A stretch of 64,000 nt of DNA from IMG/VR virus record IMGVR_UViG_3300020202_000070, positions 1 to 64,000 of that record; one strand, given 5' to 3'. Under the pieces are notes generated by a model. The model worked only from the letters and a program-made list of their open reading frames with translations. It was not told the origin of the DNA and ran no database searches. The translations under genes were made by a program, and so were the position numbers. This document shows positions 49,145-57,122 of this stretch, in pieces. The stretch comes from a virus. How positions within the stretch are numbered: the stretch's first letter is position 1; the number at the start of each line of letters is the position of its first letter.

Positions 49145-50449
49145 ATGGCCCACGTCCACCGGCAGACCTACACCAAGCCGATTCCCGCCGGCGCCGAGCG
49201 CGTCACGGTGAAGAAAACGCCGTGCGTCCGCTGGCGGGGCCGAACCGGCGAGTGGGTCGTGGCCGAAGTGATCCCGGAGAAGCCCGGCCGGTGCCGCTGC
49301 CAGTCGGCCAAGTGGTACGTCACCTACTACGACCACGCCGCCGGCCGCGAGCGAACCGTGCCCGGCTACACCGACCGGGCCGCCACCGACGCCCTGATGG
49401 TGAGTCTCGTGAGGACCGCCCAGCGGGTCGACGCCGGACTCCTGCCGCCGGAGGCCCAGCGCGAGCGCCTGACGATGGCGGAGCTGCTCGACCGCTGGCA
49501 GCGGTTCATCCGGCACAAGGGCGCCACGGAGGCCGGCGCGCACCGGCGGCGGCAGCGGGCCGGGGCGGTGGCCGAGGGCGTCGGGGCCGACCGCCCCGCG
49601 CAGCTCACGCCCTCGGCGGTGCTGGAGTGGGCCGGCGCGGCGAAGGAGGAGCACGACTGGAGCGACGGCTCGGTGATCGCCTACCTGTCCGCGGTCAAGG
49701 GGTTCACCAAGTGGCTCGCGCAGGTCGAGCGGCACGAGCCGGTCGACCACCTCTCCGCCCTGCCTTGCGGCTACGAGCCGGCCGAGGTCCGCCGCGTCCG
49801 CCGGGCGCTCTCCCCCGAACAACTGGAGGAACTGCTCGCCGCCGCCCGCGCCAGCCCGGACACCGTCCGCGGCCTCACCGGCCCCGAGCGCCACGCGCTC
49901 TACCTGACCGCCGCCTCGACCGGGCTGCGGGCGGTCGAGCTGTCTCGCCTCACCGCCGCTGACCTCGACGCGGCCGCCGGCGCGGTCACCGTCCGCCGGC
50001 CGGCCAAGGCGCGCGGCCGGCGCACCGACGTCGTGCCGCTCGACCCCGAGGTGATCCGCCTCGTGCTCGCGGTCTGCCCGGCGGAGGGCCACCTCTGGCC
50101 GGCGCGGGAGCTGAAGACGACGCACTGGTACTTGCAGGGCGCCGAGATGATCCGCCGCGACCTGGCCGCCGCCGGCATCCCCTACCGCGACGCCGAGGGC
50201 CGCGTGTTCGACTTTCACTCGCTGCGCGGGCAGTTCGCGACGGATTTGGACCGCGCCGGCGTCACGCTCCAGCGGGCGCAGAAGCTCATGCGCCACGCCG
50301 ACCCGGCCATGACCGCCAAGCACTACACGCGCCCGGAACGCGAGGAACTGGCGAAGGAGGCAGCCAAGCTCGGCCGCGGCAAGCTAGCGCGACAGGCGCG
50401 GCCGGCGCTTGGGGTGGCGCTTGGGAGGAGACCCCGTAAGAGGCCGTGA
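49145..50449 (+). CDS. int: tyrosine recombinase (phage integrase)
   Basis: A 434-residue recombinase. The N-terminal 110 residues form a DNA-binding part (RWRGRTGEWV and a Cys-containing segment). A SAM-like core domain follows, then the catalytic domain: TGLRAVELSRL (Arg near residue 260), HSLRGQF (His-x-x-Arg near 358-361), LMRHADPAMTAKHYTRPE (His and the nucleophile Tyr near 394). It would integrate the element into the host. A palindromic terminator lies about 150 bases downstream; an attP core is expected nearby. Confidence 0.92.
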   Translation: MAHVHRQTYTKPIPAGAERVTVKKTPCVRWRGRTGEWVVAEVIPEKPGRCRCQSAKWYVTYYDHAAGRERTVPGYTDRAATDALMVSLVRTAQRVDAGLLPPEAQRERLTMAELLDRWQRFIRHKGATEAGAHRRRQRAGAVAEGVGADRPAQLTPSAVLEWAGAAKEEHDWSDGSVIAYLSAVKGFTKWLAQVERHEPVDHLSALPCGYEPAEVRRVRRALSPEQLEELLAAARASPDTVRGLTGPERHALYLTAASTGLRAVELSRLTAADLDAAAGAVTVRRPAKARGRRTDVVPLDPEVIRLVLAVCPAEGHLWPARELKTTHWYLQGAEMIRRDLAAAGIPYRDAEGRVFDFHSLRGQFATDLDRAGVTLQRAQKLMRHADPAMTAKHYTRPEREELAKEAAKLGRGKLARQARPALGVALGRRPRKRP

Positions 50450-50599
50450 AAGGTCGGGGAAGTGGACTCGCGGCGGCGGTGTCGGCGGGGGCGGGGCGGG
50501 GCCGGGAATCGTTGCGAAACGACGCGATTTCGGGGCCGCGGGCGGGACGGGTCAGGGGCGGCGGCGGTGTCTGTCCCCGGCACTTAGTGAAGTGGCTCA

Positions 50600-50620
50600 A
50601 CGCCCAGGAATCCTGGGCGT
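50600..50620. terminator. palindromic hairpin after integrase
   Basis: A 10-bp stem (ACGCCCAGGA / TCCTGGGCGT) around a single A, followed by TTTCGCGTTT. It can serve as a terminator for both the integrase and the convergent gene ending at 50650. The 200-bp gap holds nothing else I can support. Confidence 0.5.
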
Positions 50621-50649
50621 TTCGCGTTTACGGCGGCGGGCGCTTGGGT

Positions 50650-51240
50650 TCAGGCTTGGGGGAACGGACGGATTGTCCCCGATCGGCGGTCCCACACCTT
50701 CTTGTCGCTCCAGTCCTGAGTCCGCACCCGCACGGCCCGCAGTGCGACGATCTCCTCCGGCGTCAGGGGGACACTGAGGTACGGGTTGATGTCGCCGCAA
50801 GCGGGGGCCGTGAGAACCCCGCGGCGGTTGCGGTTGCAGGTCGGCTGCAGGAACCGAATGAATCCGCCCTCGACGCCCGTCACAGCGGGCGGCGGGACGG
50901 CGATCCAGTACCAGCGATCGTAGACCTTGCTCCCGATGTGCTGGGCGGCCCGGCTGTAGACCTCGCACGAGCTGCCGACGTAGGCGACCTCCGGCCCGTC
51001 GCAGAGGAAGTACACGCCCGGCCCGCACGCGCGTGGGCCGACCGGCCCCGCAAGCAGCCCCTTGATGCGCGCGAGCGATTGCGGCGGGGTGGGCCTGACG
51101 AGGACGGCCGCGTTCGCGTACTTGTCGGCGAGATAGCCGATCACCCGCAGTCGCACGGCCTCCGGAAGTCGCTCCAGGCTTTGCCCGCACGCCGTGAGCG
51201 TGCGCAGTTCCAGGTCGGCACCCGTCTGCTCGTCGTTCAT
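50650..51240 (-). CDS. GIY-YIG nuclease
   Basis: A 196-residue protein. GVYFLCDG and AYVGSSCEVYSRAAQHI give the GIY-YIG pattern (here GVY...YVG) with the following Arg, and GGFIRFLQPTCN fits the Glu-less Asn end of such nucleases. This family includes homing endonucleases and repair nucleases; free-standing here. The first 70 residues are an extra helical part. Confidence 0.75.
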   Translation of the reverse strand: MNDEQTGADLELRTLTACGQSLERLPEAVRLRVIGYLADKYANAAVLVRPTPPQSLARIKGLLAGPVGPRACGPGVYFLCDGPEVAYVGSSCEVYSRAAQHIGSKVYDRWYWIAVPPPAVTGVEGGFIRFLQPTCNRNRRGVLTAPACGDINPYLSVPLTPEEIVALRAVRVRTQDWSDKKVWDRRSGTIRPFPQA

Positions 51241-51288
51241 GGGCTCTCCTTGCGTCGTATCGACTCGGTATAGCGTGGGCGCCGGGGC

Positions 51289-51465
51289 TCACACCTCTTC
51301 GGCCAGCGGCAGCGCCCGCCCCTTGCGCCTTCTTGCCAGCAGGTCGCGGCACCGCCGCAGCTCCCGCCGGCGGCCGGCGTCGTAGGCGCGGGCGACGAGC
51401 TTGGCGGCACCCCAGGCCAGGGCGCCCCAGAACAGGACCAGGCGGAGGAGGGCGAGGGCGGTCAC
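51289..51465 (-). CDS. small membrane protein
   Basis: A 58-residue protein from GTG 51465: one membrane helix (residues 4-21, ALLRLVLFWGALAWGAAK) and a strongly basic tail. Found by reading the gap between the nuclease and the next gene. Function unknown. Confidence 0.5.
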   Translation of the reverse strand: MTALALLRLVLFWGALAWGAAKLVARAYDAGRRRELRRCRDLLARRRKGRALPLAEEV

Positions 51466-51493
51466 GGTGCGGGCTCCGGGGTGTGGGGTGGGG

Positions 51494-51811
51494 TCAGGTT
51501 CCGTCCGCGTGCGGCAGCAGCGCCGCCGGCACGACGAGCCAGCCGGCCGCGTCCTGTAGCCACCGGCACTTCACGCCGGCGGTCGTCTGCGCGACGACGC
51601 ACGCGACGTAGGCCGCGGCCAGCGTGTTGCACACGAGCGCCGGCCCGACGGCCTCGCTGAAGCCGGTGCCGTCGAGCCAGGTCAGGGGCGGCCGTTCGTA
51701 TGGGGAGAAGTCGCCCATCTGGGCGGCGGTAATGAGGTTCAGCGCGGCGGAGAGCTTCTCGTCGCGAAGCTCGCGGTTGGCCCGCGCGGCGGTTGCTTCG
51801 TACTCGTTCAC
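51494..51811 (-). CDS. hypothetical protein
   Basis: A 105-residue protein from GTG 51811. Helical N-terminus and a hydrophobic C-terminal half with TLAAAYVACVVAQ. Unrecognised. Confidence 0.5.
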   Translation of the reverse strand: MNEYEATAARANRELRDEKLSAALNLITAAQMGDFSPYERPPLTWLDGTGFSEAVGPALVCNTLAAAYVACVVAQTTAGVKCRWLQDAAGWLVVPAALLPHADGT

Positions 51812-51864
51812 GGCTGCTCCAGGTTCGCGGCCGGTGCGGGCGCCCCCGCCGGCGGGGGCGCCGG

Positions 51865-52260
51865 TCACTTCTTCGCGGCCTTCGCCTTCTTCGCCTTCAG
51901 GAACGCGGGCTGGATGCCGGCGGCCTTGCGCTGCGCGGCCTGGTCGCGGGCGACGCGCTTGCGGACTTTGGTCGTCAGCGCATCACGCTGGCGGGCGATC
52001 GCGTCGGCCACTTCGGGCGGGATCGCGATGCGGACCGAGCCGGTGCCGTCCACGTAGACCAGGAAGATCGTGTCGCCGACCTCGCGCTGCCGGAGCGTCT
52101 GAACGACGAAGGTCTGCGCCTCGCCGATGAGGGGCGTGTGGACGGTGAGGGTCGTGGGCTTGGTGCGCGTCACGTCCGGCAGGTCGATCAGCGCGCCCAT
52201 CATCCGGTCGAACTTGTCCACCGTCTTGTACTGCCGGCCGTTGTCTTCGGGCTTCGACAT
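51865..52260 (-). CDS. hypothetical protein
   Basis: A 131-residue protein with a beta N-terminal part (VVQTLRQREVGDTIFLVYVD) and a Lys-rich helical C-terminus ending in KAKKAKAAKK. Possibly nucleic-acid binding by charge. Confidence 0.5.
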   Translation of the reverse strand: MSKPEDNGRQYKTVDKFDRMMGALIDLPDVTRTKPTTLTVHTPLIGEAQTFVVQTLRQREVGDTIFLVYVDGTGSVRIAIPPEVADAIARQRDALTTKVRKRVARDQAAQRKAAGIQPAFLKAKKAKAAKK

Positions 52261-52299
52261 GGGAACTGCCTCCGGTTAGGGCCTTTCGGCCGGGCTGGG

Positions 52300-52554
52300 T
52301 CACTTCGTCTCGGCGAACGGGTCCGGCACGAGGTGCTCGGCCCGCCCGCGGACCGTGTCCTCGGTGTCCGCGAACGTCCCCGCCTTGTCGTCCCGGATCG
52401 CCTCCAGGTCGTCCACTTGCAGCCCCTCGAGGTAGGACTTGCCGCCGTACTCGCGCAGCAGGCAGAGGGCCGTCCCCTCGCTCGGGTCGAACGCGAACAC
52501 TCGCTCGACCTTGTCGTAGCTGCCGTACTTCTTCCGCAGGATCACCTTCGCCAT
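52300..52554 (-). CDS. small hypothetical protein
   Basis: An 84-residue acidic protein beginning MAKVILRKKYGSYDK. No motif. Confidence 0.5.
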   Translation of the reverse strand: MAKVILRKKYGSYDKVERVFAFDPSEGTALCLLREYGGKSYLEGLQVDDLEAIRDDKAGTFADTEDTVRGRAEHLVPDPFAETK

Positions 52555-52603
52555 CGTCGCTCCTCCGGGTTGGGGGCCGGCGGGTGCCGGCCCTAGTGAT
52601 CGC

Positions 52604-52912
52604 TCACACGCTCCGCAGTCGCGCGCAAATCTCCCGGACCGCCGCGTTCCGCACCTCCCCCGGACACCGCCAGCACTCCGGATGGTCCTCGATCCAGTCG
52701 GCCAGGATCGCCGGCGGCAGCTCGCCGCGGACCGCCAGCCGGGCCACGCACTGCGCCTCGGCGGAGCCGTCGAGGAACAGGAACCCGACCCCTTCGAGCC
52801 GGCCGCCGGGGTGCCGGACGGCGGCCACGCAGCGGACGCTGTACGCCCACAGCTCGACCGTCACCGGCCGGCACGGTCCGCCCGTCTCGCCCCAAGTCCG
52901 CTCGGTCGGCAT
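52604..52912 (-). CDS. hypothetical protein
   Basis: A 102-residue protein with a cysteine pair PECWRCPG and a segment LADWIEDHPE that recalls the TIGR02996 core. Could be a degenerate member of that family. Confidence 0.45.
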   Translation of the reverse strand: MPTERTWGETGGPCRPVTVELWAYSVRCVAAVRHPGGRLEGVGFLFLDGSAEAQCVARLAVRGELPPAILADWIEDHPECWRCPGEVRNAAVREICARLRSV

Positions 52913-52946
52913 TGGGAGACTCCTGTCGGGGTGCTGTTGGACCGCG

Positions 52947-53363
52947 TCACCCCCGAACGAAGCGATACGTCGCCCCGGTCGTGCAGACCGGCGGGCACTT
53001 CGGGTCGAGGGTCGCGAGCATGTTGTGACGCATCCCCTCGGCGGTCCAGCAGTGGTGGCCGCGGATGCGCTCCCACGTCTTCGCGTACTCGGGGTCGGTG
53101 TGCTCGATCCGCGTCTCCACGCCGGTCGCCCGGTCGGTGCGGACGATCGGGTAGAACTTCAGGTCGCGCTCGGCGTGCCGCACGATCACCGTCCGCACGC
53201 CGTCGTCAACGCCGCGGTCCTCCGTGTCGAAGCCGCGGGTCGCCGTCTCCGGGCTGACCTTGTCGAGCCACGCGCACGCCTCGTCGTAGCTGGCGAAGCT
53301 CTCGTCCCGCACGCCGGCCACCGCCAGCCAGATCGTCCGCTTCCGCTTCTTCTGCCGCGTCAT
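52947..53363 (-). CDS. hypothetical protein
   Basis: A 138-residue protein starting MTRQKKRKRTIWLAVAGVRD. Beta-rich with basic N-terminus and a Cys-containing end. Unrecognised. Confidence 0.5.
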   Translation of the reverse strand: MTRQKKRKRTIWLAVAGVRDESFASYDEACAWLDKVSPETATRGFDTEDRGVDDGVRTVIVRHAERDLKFYPIVRTDRATGVETRIEHTDPEYAKTWERIRGHHCWTAEGMRHNMLATLDPKCPPVCTTGATYRFVRG

Positions 53364-53387
53364 GGGATGCCTCCGTTGGGGTTGGGT

Positions 53388-53639
53388 CTACCGCCAGCAG
53401 TTCCGGCACTTGCCGGCCCGGATGTCCGCGATGGTTTCCAGCATGTCGCGGACGCCCTCTTCGCGCGTCCGCGCCCGGTGGATCATCTCGTCGCCGTCGA
53501 AGTACGCCTTGCAGTGCCAGTCGCCGGCGTAGTCCACGCCGAGGAACAGGCAGCCGGGCGTCGGCCGGAAGAAGGTGAACCGCACGCCGTCGACCTCGCA
53601 CGTCCAGCCGCCGTTCGCCGTTCGCTTGTAGCTCGCCAC
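53388..53639 (-). CDS. small hypothetical protein
   Basis: An 83-residue protein from GTG 53639 (GGAGGG upstream). Starts VASYKRTANGGWTCEVDGV and ends KCRNCWR. Transcribed away from the HTH gene through a shared promoter region. Confidence 0.5.
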   Translation of the reverse strand: MASYKRTANGGWTCEVDGVRFTFFRPTPGCLFLGVDYAGDWHCKAYFDGDEMIHRARTREEGVRDMLETIADIRAGKCRNCWR

Positions 53640-53648
53640 GTTTCGCCC

Positions 53649-53733
53649 TCCCGCTTGCAACCTTCGACCGTCCTGCGTATACTATTCGTACTTGCGAACA
53701 GTTGCAAGGCGGGAAGCGGAGGAATCTTGAAAA
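53649..53733. promoter_or_regulatory. divergent promoter region with inverted repeat
   Basis: An inverted repeat (CCCGCTTGCAAC at 53650-53661 and GTTGCAAGGCGGG at 53701-53713) flanks the AT-rich centre. A leftward promoter fits TTGCAA / 17 bases / TAGTAT. GGAGG ahead of the HTH start serves the rightward gene. The arrangement fits autoregulation by the HTH protein. Confidence 0.5.
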
Positions 53734-54000
53734 ATGTTCGCACCAACGAATAATGGCGGGATGACCCAACTACCCGCGGGCGATTGGATCACCGTGGCCG
53801 AGGCCGCGGACCTGTTGGAAATCAGCAAGCGGCGTGTGCAGAAGCTGATCGAAGAGGAGCGGCTGAAGGCGACGCGGATGACCCCGCGCCTCTACCTGCT
53901 GCTCCGCGAGGATGTGCTTGCGTTCGCGAAGGAGGATCGGCCGCCGGGTCGGCCGACGGACAAGAAGAAGAGTCGCAAGCAGGCGAGAGGGGGCAAGTGA
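53734..54000 (+). CDS. small HTH regulator
   Basis: An 88-residue protein with a MerR/excisionase-type HTH (WITVAEAADLLEISKRRVQK then RLYLLLREDVLAFAK). Its stop overlaps the next start (TGATG), so it is co-translated with the GIY-YIG-like gene. Confidence 0.65.
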   Translation: MFAPTNNGGMTQLPAGDWITVAEAADLLEISKRRVQKLIEEERLKATRMTPRLYLLLREDVLAFAKEDRPPGRPTDKKKSRKQARGGK

Positions 54001-54425
54001 TGCCGTTCGTCTACCTGCTGCACGACTCGGGGCGCGGCCTGTACCGCGTCGGCAGAACGAAGCTCCTTCGCGACCGCCTGATGCGCCACTACAGGGGCCG
54101 CTGGGGCGAGCTGCGCTTCGTCTGGTACATCGCGACCAATTCGGCGGTGCGGCTCGAACGATACGTCATGGCTCAGTGGGCGGCGCAGCGGGTCGAGGGC
54201 GAGTGGTTCGCGTTGACACCCGAGCAGGTTGCGGCCTTCCGCGGAGTGAGCACGGTGGAGTGGCACGGTCGCCCTCCCCTGACCGAAAGGGGCCGCAACC
54301 CCTGGCGCCCCCACCACTGTCCTCGCGTCACCAACCGCGGGGCGAAGCCGCTGTTCATCATCAGGGTCGGCGAACTAATCCGCCCCGTGGCCGACCTCCC
54401 CAAGAAGCGAGACAAGAAGCCGTGA
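54000..54425 (+). CDS. GIY-YIG-like (T5orf172-type) protein
   Basis: A 141-residue protein from ATG 54000. VYLLHDSGRGLYRVGRTKLL, ERYVMAQWAAQRVEG and GEWFALTPEQVAAF match the T5orf172/MUG113-like GIY-YIG pattern. Such genes often follow an HTH gene in phages. Enzymatic activity is not proven. Confidence 0.65.
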   Translation: MPFVYLLHDSGRGLYRVGRTKLLRDRLMRHYRGRWGELRFVWYIATNSAVRLERYVMAQWAAQRVEGEWFALTPEQVAAFRGVSTVEWHGRPPLTERGRNPWRPHHCPRVTNRGAKPLFIIRVGELIRPVADLPKKRDKKP

Positions 54426-54634
54426 ACATCCAGGCGGTTCGCAAGCTGCTTTCGGATTTCGAGTACCTGAGCGGCTGCGAGTTCGAGTTGCGCCTTCGGT
54501 CGGCCGGCCAGGTCGTCTTGAAGGCTGTCGGAGCCGGCGGCGGGCCGACGCTGAAGTTCGACACCTGGAACGCGTGCATCGACTACATGCGGAACGCGCT
54601 GAACCCGCCCGAACCGACGGAGGCCAAGCCGTGA
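54422..54634 (+). CDS. small hypothetical protein
   Basis: A 70-residue protein from GTG 54422 in a GTGA overlap. It has a small alpha/beta look (VVLKAVGAGGGPTLKFD). Unrecognised. Confidence 0.45.
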   Translation: MNIQAVRKLLSDFEYLSGCEFELRLRSAGQVVLKAVGAGGGPTLKFDTWNACIDYMRNALNPPEPTEAKP

Positions 54635-54942
54635 GCACGCGCATCGTCAACGCGCTCTCGACCGACGACGTGCGGATCGAGCTGGTGGGCGAGGCCCGCG
54701 CCGTCACGGCGCTCGGAAGCCGGTGGGTCGAGTTCTACGACGCGGTCCGCCCGTTGCAGACCTGGACCGACACGCCGCCCGTGGTGGCGGGGTGGTACTG
54801 GCTTCGGACGCTCGGCGGCGGCGACGTGCGCGCCGTCTCGGTTCGCATGTACGGCGGCCGGCTGTGCGTCGGCAACACGCCACTCACGAGCTACTACCAC
54901 GCGTACGAGTGGTGCGGGCCGATCCCGGAGCCGCCGCCATGA
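54631..54942 (+). CDS. hypothetical protein
   Basis: A 103-residue protein from GTG 54631 with a beta-rich middle (VEFYDAVRPLQTWTDTPP). Overlaps the TIGR02996 gene start. Unrecognised. Confidence 0.45.
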   Translation: MSTRIVNALSTDDVRIELVGEARAVTALGSRWVEFYDAVRPLQTWTDTPPVVAGWYWLRTLGGGDVRAVSVRMYGGRLCVGNTPLTSYYHAYEWCGPIPEPPP

Positions 54943-55742
54943 CCGACCTCGCGCTCCTGCACGCCGCGATCCTGGCCGAGCCGGGCGAGGACACGCCGCG
55001 GCTCGCGTACGCCGACGCGCTCGATGAGCGGAACGAGCCCGGCGACGCCGACCGGGCGGCGTTCATCCGCATCCAGTGCGGCCGGCCGCGGCGCGACGGC
55101 GACCGGCCGGAGCACCTGTGGCTCGAAGCGCAGCGGATGCTCGCGAGGTACGGGGCCGAGTGGCGGAAGTGTCCGTGCCCGGCGTGCGGCGGGAGCGGCA
55201 AGGCGAAGGGGCCGCTCAAGAGCGTCCGGCTCGACCAGATCGCCGCGGACCCGAGCGGCCCCGGGTCCGCGGTCAAGTGCGACGCGTGCAAGGGCACCGG
55301 CGACGTCGGCGCGCTGGCCAACGCGAACTGCGAGTTCCGCCGCGGGTTCGTGGCGCGCATCGACGCGCCGCTGGCAGCGGTGATGAAGAGGAAGTACTAC
55401 CTGGCGGCCGCGGGCACCGACAAGCCGTGGGAGCCGACGGACCGGGCGCGGGCGTGGATCGCAGCGCACCCGGTGGAGGAAGTGTGGCTGACGGACCGGG
55501 TGCCGCGCGAGCGGCCGGCGGCGGTGGACTTCGTGCAGATGTGGTTCTGGTACGACGGCCGCGGGACCGGGATATCGGGCCTGTCCGGCTCCGCGCATCA
55601 CATCCCCGCCGCCGTGTGGGATCTGCTCGAAGGCGGCCAGCGGCGGGCGAGCCACCCACACTGCATGTACTACCCCACCGCCGACGCCGCGCACGCGGCC
55701 CTGGCCCGCGCCGTCGCGAAGTGGCTCTGCTCCTTCCGCTAG
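54939..55742 (+). CDS. TIGR02996 domain protein with Cys-rich finger
   Basis: A 267-residue protein from ATG 54939. Residues 4-45 form a TIGR02996 domain (EDTPRLAYADALDERNE). Residues 78-130 hold a CxxCxGxG-type zinc finger (CPACGGSGKAKG and CDACKGTGDVG), like the DnaJ central finger but with only two arms. It is the sixth clear TIGR02996 gene in the window. Converges with the next leftward gene. Confidence 0.65.
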   Translation: MTDLALLHAAILAEPGEDTPRLAYADALDERNEPGDADRAAFIRIQCGRPRRDGDRPEHLWLEAQRMLARYGAEWRKCPCPACGGSGKAKGPLKSVRLDQIAADPSGPGSAVKCDACKGTGDVGALANANCEFRRGFVARIDAPLAAVMKRKYYLAAAGTDKPWEPTDRARAWIAAHPVEEVWLTDRVPRERPAAVDFVQMWFWYDGRGTGISGLSGSAHHIPAAVWDLLEGGQRRASHPHCMYYPTADAAHAALARAVAKWLCSFR

Positions 55743-56293
55743 CCCTCCTCCGCCCAACCGACCACCTTGACGCCCGAACCGTTGGCCCGCTGCACGACCT
55801 TCAGCCCGCGATCGTGAGCCCCATGCGCGGTCGCGTCTCCCTTCACCGTCACCGTCCGCCGCTGCGCCACGCGGAACGCGTACTCGGCGATCCGGTCGGC
55901 CGAGCCCGGCGCCGTGCCGCTGGCCTTCGCAGGCTTGCGCCCCTCCGACGGGTCGGCGTACGCCTCGGGGTTGAGGATGCGCTGCCAGAGGGCCAACTCG
56001 GCGATCGTCACGTCGAGCGCCTCGCACGGCATGTCCTCGTCGCAGACCACGATGAGCCCGGCCTCGATCGCCGCCTCGATGCGGTCGTCGATGATCGAGG
56101 CGCACTGCGGCGACAGCTTGGCGGCCGGCTTCTTCGGCTTCTTCGCCGCCCGCTTCTTCGGCCGCGGCTTCTTGCGCGAGGGGGCGGCCTTGCGCCGCGG
56201 CGTGGGGGCGGCCGGGCACTTCGACCGCACGGCCGGTGACGGCGGCGCGGTGTAGTCGTGGCAGACGATGGGCTCGTAAAACGGGACCGGCAT
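55739..56293 (-). CDS. Lys-rich protein, MPVPFYEP family
   Basis: A 184-residue protein from ATG 56293. The first 15 residues, MPVPFYEPIVCHDYT, match the start of the 53-residue protein at 26275. A very basic Lys/Pro/Ala stretch and a helical C-terminus follow. It could bind nucleic acid or another protein through the shared tag; unknown. Confidence 0.55.
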   Translation of the reverse strand: MPVPFYEPIVCHDYTAPPSPAVRSKCPAAPTPRRKAAPSRKKPRPKKRAAKKPKKPAAKLSPQCASIIDDRIEAAIEAGLIVVCDEDMPCEALDVTIAELALWQRILNPEAYADPSEGRKPAKASGTAPGSADRIAEYAFRVAQRRTVTVKGDATAHGAHDRGLKVVQRANGSGVKVVGWAEEG

Positions 56294-56361
56294 ACACACC
56301 CGCCCCGCAATGGGGTAAAAGGGAAGTGTGTACGCCGGCTCGTGGGCGAGGGGCGTCTACG

Positions 56362-56394
56362 GGTCCGGGCCAGTGAGCGAGACTGGCCCGGACC
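56362..56394. terminator. strong terminator hairpin
   Basis: A perfect 13-bp stem (GGTCCGGGCCAGT / ACTGGCCCGGACC) around GAGCGAG, followed by TTCTTCG. It lies in the 235-bp gap between leftward genes; it can stop transcription in either direction. Confidence 0.65.
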
Positions 56395-56528
56395 TTCTTC
56401 GTTTCGTCGCGTCGCTGCGGAGAGGCGGCCAGTGTACCACACCCCGGCGCGGTGCGGGCGCCTCTCCCACTCTCCCACTCGCCCGCACGCCGCGCCAGGA
56501 GCGAACGCGGCTGCCGCGCCGGGGTTGG

Positions 56529-56744
56529 TCACTCGAAGAGCCGGCCGCCCTCCTCCACGATCCCGGCGTACCGCGTGACCCGGTCGGCGTGTCCGACGAC
56601 CTCCGGGCGGCAGGCGTGGTCGTCGGCGTGAATCTCGGCCAGTCGCTCCATCACCGCGCGGCAGGCGGCGCAGTGCCGGCGGGTCGGCCGCCCGCCGTCG
56701 AGCGGGAGCTTCTCGCCGCACACCTGGCACCGCAGCCCGCCCAC
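56529..56744 (-). CDS. small zinc-ribbon protein
   Basis: A 71-residue protein: LRCQVCGEKLP then HCAACRAV give one zinc ribbon, followed by a His-rich helix. Unknown role. Confidence 0.5.
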   Translation of the reverse strand: MGGLRCQVCGEKLPLDGGRPTRRHCAACRAVMERLAEIHADDHACRPEVVGHADRVTRYAGIVEEGGRLFE

Positions 56745-56753
56745 GGCGTCACC

Positions 56754-57068
56754 TCACGCGCCGACGACGGCGTCGTACTCGCGGCCGGTCATGGCCGGCG
56801 GCGGCCCCTGTCCGCGGGCCGCCGCGGCGAACTCCCCGGCCCGCGCGAGCGCCGCCCGCTCGCAGGCCGCCAGCGCCCGCCGCCGGGCGAACTGCCAGAC
56901 GTAGAGCCGGCCGCGGGCGCGGGCGAACACGTCGTGGATCGCCAGCGCGCAGTCGTCGGGGCAGACCGCGGCCATCTCCGCCTCGACCTCCCGCAGCAGC
57001 TTCCGCAGCCAGTCCACGATGAGCGGCAGGAACTTCACCAACAGGTCGATCAAGACGGCCCAGGTCAT
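56754..57068 (-). CDS. hypothetical membrane-associated protein
   Basis: A 104-residue protein. Residues 1-28 form an amphipathic/hydrophobic helix (VLIDLLVKFLPLIVDWL) and the rest is helical with CPDDCA. Possibly membrane-linked. Confidence 0.5.
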   Translation of the reverse strand: MTWAVLIDLLVKFLPLIVDWLRKLLREVEAEMAAVCPDDCALAIHDVFARARGRLYVWQFARRRALAACERAALARAGEFAAAARGQGPPPAMTGREYDAVVGA

Positions 57069-57122
57069 GACGGTCTCCGGTTGGGCGCCGGGGCGGGGCC
57101 GACCGGCCCCGTTCGGTCACCC

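Noticed and set aside
50600-50620. The palindrome after the integrase as attP core
   Set aside because: It has terminator features and no second copy in the window to show an attL/attR pair.
54939-55742. A DnaJ chaperone because of CxxCxGxG motifs
   Set aside because: No J domain and only two motif copies; the N-terminus is a TIGR02996 domain.
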